A DNA stretch of 64,000 bases from Sphaerulina vaccinii. Lineage: Eukaryota > Ascomycota > Dothideomycetes > Mycosphaerellales > Mycosphaerellaceae. The DNA is taken from contig JAKUDP010000008.1 of NCBI GenBank assembly GCA_022570795.1, positions 2,071,713 through 2,135,712 of the forward strand, written 5' to 3'. The notes beneath the pieces were generated by a model. The model was not told the DNA's origin and made no database searches. It was given only the letters and a program-made list of their open reading frames with translations. The position numbers were made by a program, and so were the translations under genes. Shown piece by piece: positions 12,043 to 23,291 of the stretch. How positions within the stretch are numbered: the first letter of the stretch is position 1; every line of letters begins with the position of its first letter.

Positions 12043-12865
12043 CTCAAGATTGTGAGCGCCCGTAGAGGCATGATACTTGGAGGCAAGACGCCACAAGCTG
12101 GTTGTTGTTCGGAAATGCGACAGGTGTCATGTATGCTGTGCATGTTGCTGCTTGCTATGACTCGGCAGGTGACCATCCATCCTTGCGGCATCTGAAGGTG
12201 AATGATGTAGAATCATATGCCCAGACGACTGGTGTCTCTATCCGCAGACAGGACCCGAGGAAGGCGGTGTGAGCTCCGAGCAGCGCTGTGGGTGTTCATG
12301 GCTTGGAATGTCGCTGAGCTGGAGGTACCTGTACACGAGAAAGCGTGGACACGTCGTGCATGTCAAGATCACGAGGAAAGAATATGCTTGATGGTATGGA
12401 CTTCAACTGAAGAGTGCAATGAGCGGTGTAGGGAATTGCGAGGGATGATGTGGGATCTGGTATATGTAGATTGCTCGTAGGACTTCCAAGCAAAGATGGC
12501 AAGGCAGCCTATGAGGTCTTCTTCTGAGTACGTCTCTATCACAGCCTGAGCCATACCTCTTCGGTTTCGATTGTGAGCAATATATGCAGCGCGACAGTAG
12601 TGATGGAATGCGTTCTTCTCAAGATATGTAGTGTGATTGTATAGAGATGTGCCAGTGTTGTAGGAGGTGAGGTGAGAACAGGCTCGACTTCGCGTTAAGA
12701 AGGTTTCTTGCCAAAGTTTACACGGCGTCCACATCTCCGACTTCGACATCATCTCCACCAAACACAAACACATCTTTATTCATCACAGACACCACACTCA
12801 GAGCGCCGGACCGCATCTCTGCCTCGCTCAGCAAACGTCGCCTTGCTGCAGAGGTCGTGTATGCC
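12043..12865. other. Intergenic; CA-rich leader before the next gene
   Basis: Only short frames. The last 120 bases are CA/TC-rich (about 12740-12830), the usual look of a fungal promoter and 5' leader in front of the gene starting at 12866. Confidence 0.4.
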
Positions 12866-13711
12866 ATGTACTCCAACCACGAGCTCGAACAAATTCTCAC
12901 GCGTGTTCGCCACTTCTGGTCTGCAGTGGGCCGCTATCCAAAGAACGCTGCCGGCAGTCTAGGGTCATGTGCCAGAGCTCGAGCAAATCGACTAGACGAG
13001 GAATATCAGCGGCGCTGTCGCTCACTGATATCACGCATCGACAGAGTGCTCTGCGATCCGGACATTTTCAAGAACGACGAGTCTATCGCGTGTCTACGTC
13101 AACATCAGCGAGAATTACTACTTGTGCTGCCACCAGTAGCCCGCTGCCATCTCCTTGAGCTGCCAGCCGAACTGCGAGAACTCATCTTCGCTCACGCAGT
13201 GACAGAGTGGATGCCATCTCCGACCTCGCCAGATGTCGCAGAAGGTGGACCTTCCTCCGCGGCCCTGAGGCAGTTGGTCAAACGACCAATAAGGTTGGAC
13301 CGATTCAACCGACCTTGTCCTGCGCCTATAACTTCAGCCTCACAGCAATTGCGCGCTGAGACTCTGCAGCTGTACTACCAAGAGAACGTCTTCGAATGCT
13401 GGAGACCTCGATTCTGGCTGAAAGACTGGAGCCAGAGTACCTTTATTGACTGGCTAGACTGCATGACTTCAGCAGAGCGTACATCATGGCTGCGCCATGT
13501 CGTCCTGCTCTACAAACACGAGGATGAGCTTCTACATGACGTCGAGGCTGCGCTCGCTGACGAGGGGTTCGTGCTAAAGAACTGTACTATTGTCAATAAG
13601 CGAGAGCTCAGTGAGTACGAGTTGTGTTTCGAAGAGCTAGGTTTACCCAGACACTTTGGCAGAAAGCATCGTAGACGAGATCCCTGGTTCGCCGGTAGTG
13701 CTGCAACCTGA
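12866..13711 (+). CDS. 2EXR-like (F-box-like) hypothetical protein
   Basis: Single exon, 281 aa. The core LLELPAELRELIFAHAV (about residue 95-111) and, later, APITSASQQLRAETLQLYYQ match the paired LPxELRxxI and xQLRxEAxxxYY signature of the fungal 2EXR / F-box-like domain. Function of these proteins is largely unknown; an adaptor role is only inferred from the F-box resemblance. The start at 12866 (MYSNHELEQIL) is the first ATG in frame, although the frame is open upstream without another ATG. An out-of-frame ATG at 12861 overlaps it. The C-terminus is basic (GRKHRRRDPW). Two more 2EXR-like genes lie within 23 kb. Confidence 0.75.
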   Translation: MYSNHELEQILTRVRHFWSAVGRYPKNAAGSLGSCARARANRLDEEYQRRCRSLISRIDRVLCDPDIFKNDESIACLRQHQRELLLVLPPVARCHLLELPAELRELIFAHAVTEWMPSPTSPDVAEGGPSSAALRQLVKRPIRLDRFNRPCPAPITSASQQLRAETLQLYYQENVFECWRPRFWLKDWSQSTFIDWLDCMTSAERTSWLRHVVLLYKHEDELLHDVEAALADEGFVLKNCTIVNKRELSEYELCFEELGLPRHFGRKHRRRDPWFAGSAAT

Positions 13712-14068
13712 CCGGGATACACGACGCTCTGGCGCTGCAGAACATCAATGTCAAACGGGCCTTCTTGAACGTCACTGCTAAAGGCGCGTATGCAGGCTGT
13801 ATCACAGTCTCATGTTGTTCGCGAGACGGTTCTAGAGGCACAGCATGCGTAGGCGACTCGATCTGGCAGCAACAGCGCATCTCACTGCAGCTGGATGAAT
13901 GATTTCATGCGAAGAGCTCTGGAAATTCGCGCAGTATGGCAGTTGAAACGTCATGCTCATTTCGATTGCAACAAACAACATGGGTGGAACGCCCCTCATG
14001 ATCGCCCACGCTTCCGGCAGACATGGCCTTAGTGCACTGCCTCTTTCGCTTACAGCATTGGATTGAGC
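13712..14068. other. Intergenic, no feature seen
   Basis: 3' flank of the 2EXR-like gene. No open frame with an ATG and protein-like composition, and no repeats. Confidence 0.4.
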
Positions 14069-14359
14069 TTAGAAAGGCCGACTCGGAGGATCTTCAGCTA
14101 GGATCATCAAGAAGCCGTCACTGGCGCGCTTCCAGCCGGAGCCTTCCGCGTGCAAGACATTGTCGAGGTGCATACCAAATGCATTGATCTGGAACATGAC
14201 CAACGAGATTCCAGCAACCAGAATGAGGAATCCGAGCACTGCAGTCGCATACGAAACAACCACTACTATACCGCCAATTGCCTAAAACTTCCAATCAAGC
14301 TGCGATGCGCATGCCTAATAACAACGAAAAGAATACTGCGGACGACTCACGAGCGACAT
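14069..14359 (-). CDS. Possible small single-pass membrane protein (two exons)
   Basis: The frame ending at 14069 encodes AIGGIVVVVSYATAVLGFLI followed by further hydrophobic residues (a clear membrane segment) and a short polar tail ending EDPPSRPF. It is preceded by a good acceptor (TTTTAG, 14282). An upstream ATG-led mini-exon MSL (14359-14351) with a consensus GTGAGT donor joins in frame over a 69-nt intron, giving about 73 aa. No homologue is recognised. The hydrophobic helix and clean splice signals are the only support; it could instead be the last exon of a longer gene. Confidence 0.3.
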
Positions 14360-16414
14360 TTTCTATGATGAGGAGCTGCATTTCCCTACTCCTAGCTTCC
14401 AATGCGTGGCACTGTGCAGGAGTCCTTTGGCAAATCCTCCCAAGGAGTCTGCATCACGCAGATGGCAAGTGAAACGCAGGCACAGCAAGACCACTCGGAG
14501 ACGATTCCGCAGCTATATTCTCATCTGCTCGTGCTACATCGTTGTTCCGAGTACCAGCGCGAGTTGTGTGGTATGCCTTGTTCAGTGGTACTACAGCGGC
14601 GGGCCCCCGGACGAATGTTCCGTAGGATGTTGTGTGATCTTGAGTTCAGTTGGCTTGTATCAGCATTCAGTATTGCTTTGTTATGACCTCGATACCCTCG
14701 ATCTTGGTTGACCCGGGCGTCGATTCTTGGCCTCACCGCCTACTGTTGCGCGTGGCCCCGGCTCGAGGGCCTAAACATCGGCTGGAAACCACCCCTGGCA
14801 TACAAGACCATAGACTTCAGCCTCAGTCTGCTTTCTTATCCGCGATGCACTGATAGCATTGGTCGATACTCTTCAAACCGGACACGCAGCCGTTCTCTCT
14901 ACCTGTACCGCAATCAGGGGCACCAGTCGAAATGATCTCGTTTAGCTCTTGCTTGCTGAACCTTCTGCTGACACTCAGCTTGATGGGACGCCGCCTTGGC
15001 AGAAGAAGCTAAGCGCGTCATGCATGGATGGTGTTCTTCACCACGCTAAAGTGGAGATGCCGTAATGTCTCATAATTTAGACTGGCCCTACAAAGTTAGG
15101 CGCGAGTCTGTGCTGGGATTTGACAGGCCGTGATGCTTCGAGATATTGGACGCGTGTGCAATGCCGTTGTCCGCAATGGTCCACAAACACGCCCGCCTAG
15201 CATTGACGCTCGCATCAGGCGATGGGGCACATCAGTGTCGACAGATATGCTCTACCGCATTCAGCATCCCGCTCGCGAACAGCTCCACATCGGGAATGGC
15301 ATGAAACGGCCAACTGGAGTGGCGGACTAAGTCCTCTCCCACATACTGACCTATCTGGCCGCTCCTAGCGATGCAATCGATATCAGTCTCCTTAGTCAGA
15401 GAACTTCTCCAGCCCAACGACGCTCTACACGATACTGCACTGAGCATCTTTGGAGCTATGTGTGCGCAGTCTTTCAGCGCGCACTACACAGTTGAAGTAT
15501 CTTCTCTTCAGCCTAAAGGCGCGCCGACAACAACCACGCTACAGGTGGCACAAGATGATAGCGCTGCACATCTGTTGCAGGGCACGACACCAACTTGCGG
15601 CTAAGAGACTATCAAGGAGGCGGGCTGCCAAGAACCCGACCCTTGTCCAACCACAATAGCGTGAACGTTCCTGAGCATAGGACACCTGCTACTTGGTCAA
15701 TCAGCCAGAGATTACGCTGTGCTGATCAGTTCTTACCCGGTGCGAGAGCAATAGTCAGTTCAGGTGCCGAGAGAGGCATGACCAGGCGAAGACGAATGCC
15801 ATCGACACGAGGACTGATATGAACTATTCTCAAGTAAGCCGCCTCCTTTTCCGCAGCTCTTGGAAAGGCCTGCAATGCCTTTTCTTGTTGTACCGCGATG
15901 AGCCGTGGTTGCCCAGTCCAGCTGTCGGAGCTATTGTCCACATCCCGTTCAGATCGATGTCAACATCCGCCGCCGGTCTTCGACATCCGTCATCGAGATC
16001 AGGACTTTGGTAATCGGAGATGGTATCAAGTGCTTTCATCTGGGCACCCTCTATCTGGGCACTCTCTGTTTGAGGCTAGGCGTGTAGTCTGGGGTGTAAG
16101 TATTCACTCAAGTGGGGTCGAACTGTGTTACGTACACGGGATCCCCTTCGCACAGCATTACCCCTCTTACTCCCAATGCACTAGTTACGTCCGTATGCCT
16201 TCCACTATTCTTCTGCATTTCAAGCTCGGGATTGCTCCAACAGCTGCTCTCGATTCATTGCTTGGAACTTGGAGAAGATGGAAGCAGCAAGTTGTGATGA
16301 AAGTCTTGTATGTTCTGGGTCTATCATCTTGCGAGCTTTGTATCGATCAAGCAACCATCTAAGGTGGCACTGCGCGCAGGTGTAGCCACAAGAGCTCACG
16401 AGACCTCGCCAGGC
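14360..16414. other. Gene-poor stretch
   Basis: About 2 kb with only short or unconvincing frames on both strands. The longest (15898-16362, plus strand) has no family-like features. I see no tRNA, repeat array or transposon end here. Confidence 0.4.
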
Positions 16415-17530
16415 TCATGGATGGTTTGCAAGGACCCCGCCGTCGATCACCATAACATTGCCATTGCAGTATCCACCGGCTTTACTGGCCAGATACAGGA
16501 TGGTACCTGCCAGCTCCTCCTCGTTGCCCATTCTCTTCCTTGGCACCAGTGTCTGGGGCATGACACCACCCGAATGCTCCCAAGCCTTGACAACGCCTGT
16601 GGTCATCTCCGATGCGAACCAGCCTACAAACAGAAGTGTATAAGTCAGCAGTTGTCTTGGAAGCTCGACTTATACACGTGAGTCTCGTACCAGGAGCAAT
16701 GATGTTGGTCCGAATGTCATGCGGGACCAGGAAGTTTCCGAGATTCTTCATGAGTTGATGAACTCCAGCTTTCGAAGCATTGTATATGAATGAGTCTGTG
16801 AACTTCGCCAGACCGCCAACACTACCCACTGCAATGACTTGACTCGTCGGTGCTGAAGGATCTCGACGCTTGTTACCAAGATCAAGCAACTCCAGGAATG
16901 CCATTGTCATCAAAAATACAGCAGCAACATTGGTCTCCAGTGTCTTCGTCCAAAGTTCCTGAGGTCTATGGTTGAAGTAATAGTCTCGGATTTCTTGAAC
17001 AGAGGAGTCTCCACTTGGCTTCGGTCTGGCATTGGGACTACTATCGAAAGTCGTCATGCCTGCATTACAGATCAGAAGATCAATGTAGCCGACCTCTTTC
17101 GTAACAGCCTCGACTGCTCGCTGAATGTCTTCACGAGATGTAGTATCGCCTTGAAGAGGTATGATGTTGCCGTGGACCTGTCAGAGTCAATACACAAGCA
17201 CGATCTGTACATACAGCCGCGACATACAGCTTGCTTCGCAACTGCATCAAGTTTCTCTTGCCTTCGTCCGGTGATGAAGACCTTGGCTCCTTGTGACTCA
17301 AGTGTCTTGGCAATGATCAGGCCTTGCAGACTGCGTTGTCAGAAAGGAGTATGTGCTGCCTACTTTCGACAGTGTCACATACCAAGACCTGTACCGCCTG
17401 CAGTCACCTGTCAGCTTCCGATGTCAGCTGTCGCATTAGAGAGATATATACCTCCTGTAACGACAGCGACGAGTCCCGAGACGTCATTGAGGTGTCTCGG
17501 GTCATATTGTGAAGTTGTGCTGTCAGACAT
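16415..17530 (-). CDS. Short-chain dehydrogenase/reductase (classical SDR)
   Basis: NAD(P)(H)-dependent oxidoreductase, substrate unknown. Five exons: 17530-17452, 17397-17383 (15 nt), 17322-17228, 17177-16691 and 16623-16415, 294 aa. Rossmann motif TGGGTGLG at residues 25-32, NAG at 101-103, catalytic S182 (VGSVGG) and Y195-x3-K199 (YNASK), and a C-terminal DGGVLANHP typical of the family. The GR(R) after the second strand (FITGRR) suggests NADP(H) preference, an inference. The third exon uses an AAG acceptor, which is unusual but needed for frame (GTGLGLIIAKTL). There is no biosynthetic cluster around it: the neighbours are gene-poor DNA and a 2EXR-like gene. Confidence 0.9.
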
Positions 17531-18871
17531 GGCAGTACAATATAGATGTTTTCTTGATCAATGTGCTTGGCTGTCTGGCGAAAGTGAGGCTGTAGCAAGT
17601 GAGGTCGGCACGATGGGCATCGGCCCCGCACCGAATCTCGGTGAGCGAGGGACGATCAGGGACGATCAGGGACGATCTCAGTTTCAACATCATTGCACAC
17701 AAAAGAGCTGATTCGTCCCTGCCATAACCTCAACAGCCAGGTCACCAGTCTTCAGGCTATACGATGAAGCCTCGAGCTCATTCAGAGGCGCCAATCGCAA
17801 GACTGCTGAGCAGTTGTCAAGATGGCGATGTCCCGACGGCCTCCTCCCAGGTTACAGCTGTCGACTCACGTATACCTCAACTCTTACAGTGACTGACTCA
17901 CAGCTGCGGAGCTCCACGTATGTGATGCATGCTACTTCTCACACTTCTGAGTACTATAGGCACGACTTCAAACTCTCTTGTCCTGGTTGGCAAGCAGGCT
18001 CAGAGCTAGAAGTCCTCTGGAAGCAGACATGCGGATAAAGACAAGGATACCGTGGGGTCAAGAAGAACACGCGGATGACTTGGGTACCCATCACCACAGA
18101 AAGCTAATTTCTTCTCAGGTCACCCTCACAAATTTCGTTACGAGGGGCACGCCAGTCGGTGAAGCGGGAAATGACAGGAACGCATTCTGGAAGACTTGCA
18201 GAAGATGTATCAGACTTGTTCTTGGCAACAGTCACATAGCACAAGACAGAAGCGATTTGGGCATTATCGCCTGATGTTGCAACCGACCTCGATATACACA
18301 CCACATTCCTAGCCTGTACATACGTCTCACTTCGTATAGCAACGACATACCATCGGCCGAGCGGAAGTAGGAGTTTCAAGAACATCAACAAAAAGACAAC
18401 AACTTCGGAGGTGCCACCGAATTGCTGCTATGCATGTACCTCCAGGGCTAGGGTACACTGGTCAGTAGCCGCACACCAGACTTCAGGTACCTGAGACACC
18501 TGCAAAGCATAAAACGACCCAGATTCTCTGCCCTCTCGAAGAAGTGGGTCCAAACTTGGCTTCAACCATACTCCCCAGCTATGATCTATATGCCGGACCA
18601 TTGCTGCTTCCGAATCGTGATTATTATTCCTCCAAGACGGCAGTTCGAGCTATACAAACGGATTATTGGTACCGCCGATGTAGCGAGAATCGAAGTTGAC
18701 GGAAAATCTTATGCTGGCATCGACCGGTAGCGTCCGCGAACTTGTTACACGTGGCGATGGTCTGGTCAGTTGATGGGCGCTGGTTCTAAGTCGACTGAGG
18801 TCGACCGATGCAGAGCTTGGTACGAAACGACGAGCCTCCATTCAACACCAGTTTTATTCGCCGAGTGCATG
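17531..18871. other. Intergenic, no supported gene
   Basis: 1.3 kb upstream of the dehydrogenase and downstream of the next 2EXR-like gene. Positions 17652-17681 hold a short tandem repeat (GGGACGATCA repeated three times). No coding frame is convincing. Confidence 0.4.
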
Positions 18872-19592
18872 TTATGCTGCACTACTACTGTTATCCTTGA
18901 ACATGACCTCCCACAGCTTCAGTAGTATCTCTGGCGTCAACGTGTCTCCTTTCTTCAACTCAAGAAGTCTAGCTTCTTTGAATGCGTCATAAGTTTGTTC
19001 GCGACAGCCGAAAGCTTCATTAAAACAAAGCTTCGTGGGATTGTGGTTCGACCATAAACGGGCGGCGAAGACTTTGCCATAGACATCATCTCTTGTGAGA
19101 TCAACAGTGAGATCTCGTATGCACCAGTCTCTCCTATCGGACATATCAGTCATCCAGCCATCTGCAAAGTCAGAGAGCGATGGAAGAAGATTGCTGATCG
19201 AGTCAGCTCAAAAGCCAACTGCAAAGGAAGAAGGTAGAAACGTACATCTCGTCACCCAGGCCAAACATGCTGCATTTGCCGCTCGAAGAAATCGTCACAG
19301 TCTTGATTCGCGATACTGCCTGCGTCCCAACAAGATCCACGAACTCTGACAGCTCGAGAGTACGACCGTCAAACAAACGAAAATGGCAGAGTTCGAAGAA
19401 TACTGGATAGGCTTCTGATCGGATCTGGGAATTGACTTGTAGTATTGCCCAGGCTTTGTCAGGTCTATTGCGTGGAATCCTCTTTCGCTTGCGATGACGG
19501 ATTTCCATGCTAGAGTTGAGCAGAGCGAATTCGAGGATCAACAGCCGGAGCTCAACGGGAAGGCCGAGAAGTGAGGCTTGTGGGTGCTGCAT
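18872..19592 (-). CDS. 2EXR-like (F-box-like) hypothetical protein
   Basis: Two exons, 19592-19246 and 19193-18872, with a 52-nt intron; 222 aa. The domain starts almost at the N-terminus: LLGLPVELRLLILEFALL, then WAILQVNSQIRSEAYPVFFE, the paired motif of fungal 2EXR proteins. The start at 19592 (MQHPQASLLGL) is the first ATG; the frame is open further upstream without an ATG, so a longer spliced N-terminus cannot be excluded. Of two possible acceptors only GATCAG (19194) keeps the second exon in frame. Function unknown. Confidence 0.72.
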
Positions 19593-20171
19593 CTTGACTG
19601 AAGTCTTGTCTGTGATGGTCTGACTGATGGTGGTACGGACTGTTGGGTCTTCTTTTGTTACTGTGATGGTGTCTGATCCTGAGGAGGCGTGTTTATGCAG
19701 TGAAAGTTGGTTCTGATCGACAGGAGAGCGTTGCTCGGCCAAAGGCGGAACGATGCGTTCCGAGGAAAGCTGTTCTCGCCTCCTAGACAATTCAACCTTC
19801 AGAAATGACACGCGAGGTGAATGTCGTGTGGCAACTTGCGATCATCGCCCCGAAGATGGCAGGAAACCCTTCGCTACACAGCCGGAGGGAGGACCCGCGA
19901 AGTGATACTGTGAGAGGTGTTCTTTGTTCGACCTCGAAGCTGACGAAGCCCACCTCCAGCCTCATACGGTGTCCGGAACAAATGCTATATCTTCTGTCTG
20001 TCCTGGGCTGGCGCATCAGTAGGTGTAGTTCTGACGGCGACTGTTGACTTCTTCTAGGCGACATTTACCTCTTCTTTCAAGAATGCTTCGCTCAAGCGCG
20101 TAGTGGGGAACCTTCACAAGAAGTCATACAAACGCAGCTCGATCATCCTGTCTGAACTTATCGTACTCAAC
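19593..20171. other. Divergent intergenic region
   Basis: Between the minus-strand 2EXR-like gene and a tentative plus-strand gene. Open minus-strand frame without ATG up to 19811; nothing else supported. Confidence 0.35.
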
Positions 20172-20600
20172 ATGATCCCAATGAAGCTTTCGGTGGATCA
20201 CCCGGGTGCTTTCTCATCGATAACAGTTCCTGCCGACCATGCACTTCATGTGGAGACCAAGATTGCCACTGCAATTGCGGAAGCTTTGACATCAGACATC
20301 ATCTGTGCCATCAACAAACGGAGCCTCATCGCCAACAATGGTGCATGGACACGGGTCGCAAAAGACTTCAAATGCGAAGATCGGATCGCCTTGGACGAGG
20401 AAAATATGGTTCACTACTGGGCACAGCTTACTGAACGCCTCCCAGACTACATGATCAATGTCACAGACAAGCACACTACAATGTCTGCAAGAAACACCCT
20501 CGCAGAGTGCTACTACAACTTTGAGATTCTTGGAGTCGAGCCGGGCGTCGCGAAATGCGCAGTGTGGATATTCTCCTGTCGAATCATAGATGGTGAATAG
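20172..20600 (+). CDS. Tentative hypothetical protein, possibly NTF2/SnoaL-like fold
   Basis: ATG at 20172 (MIPMKLSVDHPGAF), 142 aa to the first stop. Composition is protein-like, and the pattern of an early helical part, VHYWAQLTERLPDYMINV and a final beta-rich CAVWIFSCRIIDGE recalls small SnoaL/NTF2-like proteins, but I cannot confirm this. The end sits on a possible donor (GATG-GTGAAT). An open, charged frame continues at about 20660-20790, so the true gene may have another exon with a Lys/Arg/Glu-rich C-terminus. Confidence 0.4.
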   Translation: MIPMKLSVDHPGAFSSITVPADHALHVETKIATAIAEALTSDIICAINKRSLIANNGAWTRVAKDFKCEDRIALDEENMVHYWAQLTERLPDYMINVTDKHTTMSARNTLAECYYNFEILGVEPGVAKCAVWIFSCRIIDGE

Positions 20601-21235
20601 GTCCTGGTATATGCCAGCTCGATTGAAGGCATGAGGTGCGGTTCCGTAGCATGAAGTAGATGCTGGGAATACTATAATATGGAAGAGGTCCGAACTCGCT
20701 CGGCGATACTTGCGGAAGAGAACGCAACTCGTCAAGAGAAGGAGAAGAGGAAAAAAGAGAACGACAGGAGGAAAGCTAAGTCCGGTGGGCACTGAACTAC
20801 TTAGTAGATAGAAATAACGATGATACATCCCAAAAGCCAAAACCAACAGCATTGCTCTCAATGAGATCTGAGATCGGCCTCATAATGGCTTCGTCTAAGA
20901 CACTTTTTCCTAAGCATTGATTACACCGATGACTGACAAGCTCTTCCATTGAGCTGATGTGGCTGTTGTGTGAAACGCTGTGGTATAGTGCTATGTACCT
21001 CACCTAGATGGTCGAGGTCCAAGGGTGATGTAGCATTAATCTGGCATTCACTTTCGGGTTATACATCCACTTCCGGATGTTTCTCGATTGGAGGTCGATG
21101 ACCAAGCTTGTCAATATCCAGCCATTGTGGAATTTCTGCTAGCAAGCCCGATCAGAGAGCTTCATGTAGGTATTTCTAAAAGAAGATATATGATCGTCGT
21201 GTCATTTGATCATCAACTACATAATGAATATCGTT
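20601..21235. other. Intergenic or possible 3' exon
   Basis: Contains the open charged frame mentioned for the preceding gene (about 20660-20790). The rest is 3' flank of the convergent carboxypeptidase gene, without features. Confidence 0.35.
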
Positions 21236-22513
21236 CTAGATGCCCGCAACCAGAACCTTCACGCCCTCTAGCACTTCCTGACCCGTAGGACGGATCTGAG
21301 CTGGTGGGAGAACAAAACCTCTGTCGCCAGTATCTCTCAACTCAAAAGTATAAGCATAATCTGCGCCAGCAACATCAAAAGCATAGTCTGTGCTGCTACC
21401 AGTCGTAGGATACAAAGTAGCTCCGCTAGGTCCAGTAGTATACTGTGTACCATACACAGCCTTGATAGCCGCGGCGGCACGGTTTGCAAGCGAGACCTGG
21501 GTAGCTGAGTTGGCTGGGACATTGCTTGTGTATCCGTATGGGCTCAGCAAGTAGTTGCCATAACTGTGGAAGTCCAAGTACTGAGCGATGTTCTGGTTCG
21601 CAGCAACACCTCTCATCTGACCAACAAGAGCTTTGATCTCCGGTGAATCTCCCGCTGCTCTTCCTTTATAAGTCTGCGCACAAGGATCTGTTGAAGCGCC
21701 GTTCGGGTCACCAGTCCACTGATATGGCCAATTGCGGTTGTTGTCAGTACCATAGCATAGACGTCCACTGACATTTGGTCCAGGAGCACGGTTCTTACGC
21801 CAGAGTCGATCTCTTGTTTGGGAGTAGACGAAACCATCTGGGTTGACTACTGGGAGGATGTAGATGTCGAATTTGTTCAAGATGGCAGTGTAGACTGGGT
21901 CGTTACGCTTGTATCCAGCTACGATGCTTGCTGCTAGGAATTCTACGGTCATGGTACTGATCCACTCGCGGGCGTGGACTGTTCCGTGCCAGATGAGAGC
22001 AGATTTTGCTGTTCCTGTGTTGTTGCCGAAGAGTTTGACACCGAAGATTTCACGATTTTCGTAGGATTGTCCTGCGGTGAAGCGTTGAGAGTTTCTTGGA
22101 AAGCCGGAGACCATGTCACGCCAGTACTGAACGTGTTCGTTGTATGAGTGGTAGGCATCGAACCAGGTAGACTCTGGTCCTTGCGATCCGGCTTGTCGTT
22201 TCGAGACTGTTGTCAAGCCTGCGGCTTCTTTGGCAATGTCTGCACCGAGATCTGCGTGCATGACTGAGTAGCTCAAGCCAAGAGCCTCGAACTTCTCGAC
22301 TTGATCGCCTGCGATCGAGATGTCGACGTGGTCTGCAGTTCTTAGATTCCACTGCTCATAGTCGAGAGCTGAGAGTGACTCCAGTACACTGCTGTCATTG
22401 CCTGCGGTGGCAATGCGGTAGACTTTGTAGCCATCGTAGTTGATGGCGTCCTGGCGAGGCAGCACAGTGGCCAGGGCGAGCGGCGCCAGCGACAATAGAC
22501 GAAGAACGAACAT
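21236..22513 (-). CDS. Secreted metallocarboxypeptidase (M14A, carboxypeptidase A-like)
   Basis: Zinc exopeptidase releasing C-terminal residues, made as a secreted zymogen. Single exon, 425 aa. Signal peptide 1-16 or so (MFVLRLLSLAPLALA), a propeptide to about 106 ending in a Kex2-type KR (SKRQAG), then the catalytic domain. Zinc ligands H180 and E183 (HAREW) and H316 (LDFHSYG); the substrate-binding region DNNRNWPYQW; catalytic E391 in YTFELRDTG. Length and order fit fungal M14A digestive carboxypeptidases. The start ATG at 22513 is fixed by the signal peptide. Confidence 0.95.
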   Translation of the reverse strand: MFVLRLLSLAPLALATVLPRQDAINYDGYKVYRIATAGNDSSVLESLSALDYEQWNLRTADHVDISIAGDQVEKFEALGLSYSVMHADLGADIAKEAAGLTTVSKRQAGSQGPESTWFDAYHSYNEHVQYWRDMVSGFPRNSQRFTAGQSYENREIFGVKLFGNNTGTAKSALIWHGTVHAREWISTMTVEFLAASIVAGYKRNDPVYTAILNKFDIYILPVVNPDGFVYSQTRDRLWRKNRAPGPNVSGRLCYGTDNNRNWPYQWTGDPNGASTDPCAQTYKGRAAGDSPEIKALVGQMRGVAANQNIAQYLDFHSYGNYLLSPYGYTSNVPANSATQVSLANRAAAAIKAVYGTQYTTGPSGATLYPTTGSSTDYAFDVAGADYAYTFELRDTGDRGFVLPPAQIRPTGQEVLEGVKVLVAGI

Positions 22514-23291
22514 CGTGTTTCTAGAAAGTGTTGGTGAGCACGACGTGTCCTAGAGTGAAGGACGAGCGTATACTTATGGCTTCATCTTACTTGACGCCAC
22601 AACAGCACATCGCGTGCCTGTCGGCGAGGCTGTGAAAGATAGGCAGCTGTCCATCGCTTCAAAGGTCATCTAGTGGTCCGTATTGTGTCTTGTCTCCTCC
22701 TCGATTGAGATATGATCAACGGTATACAGCTGTTAGCACTAGAAGCATATGCGCCAAGTACAGGGAGACACTTGCAAGATGCAAGATCATGGTCTGAACT
22801 ACGGGAGTATTCGCCATGCTCGGTTGCCTATTGGTGGATCAGCGAAATGGCTGAAGTGGTATCGCTTTTGTGAAGTCTTGAGCTGTGGTGATCAGGCTTG
22901 GCACCAAGAGATCTTGGTATAAGGCGAGTGCTTTTCTGGAAGGTGATGTGTACACCAAGCATTTCTACAAACCAATCAGTCAAAGCAGTGATACCCCGCC
23001 AGACTGTATCTTTGACCTGCCGAGACAACAAAGTCGTGCATCAGGTCCGGCTCATGGACGATGCATATCAGGTATGTAGCTGAGCTGATTCTCAGTGGCG
23101 ACCTGCTCAATCTGGCCTGGGTCCTTCGCTTCACCTAGCAGCAGTCCATGTTGCACTTACGCCCTTTCCTGAAGCAAACTATGATCGTAGAGCTTCTGCT
23201 CGACTCGAGGTCATCGCCAGTCGAAGTCGCTTTTGACGTTGCCATTCGCAAGCCGATGTCCCAGCCCACATGCCCATAGCTCACTTGGTAA
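22514..23291. other. Promoter of the carboxypeptidase gene and 3' flank of the F-box gene
   Basis: No supported coding sequence or repeat in about 780 bases. Confidence 0.4.

Noticed and set aside
15898..16362. 154-codon plus-strand ORF as a gene
   Set aside because: ATG-led, but the composition looks random and nothing joins it to neighbouring exons.
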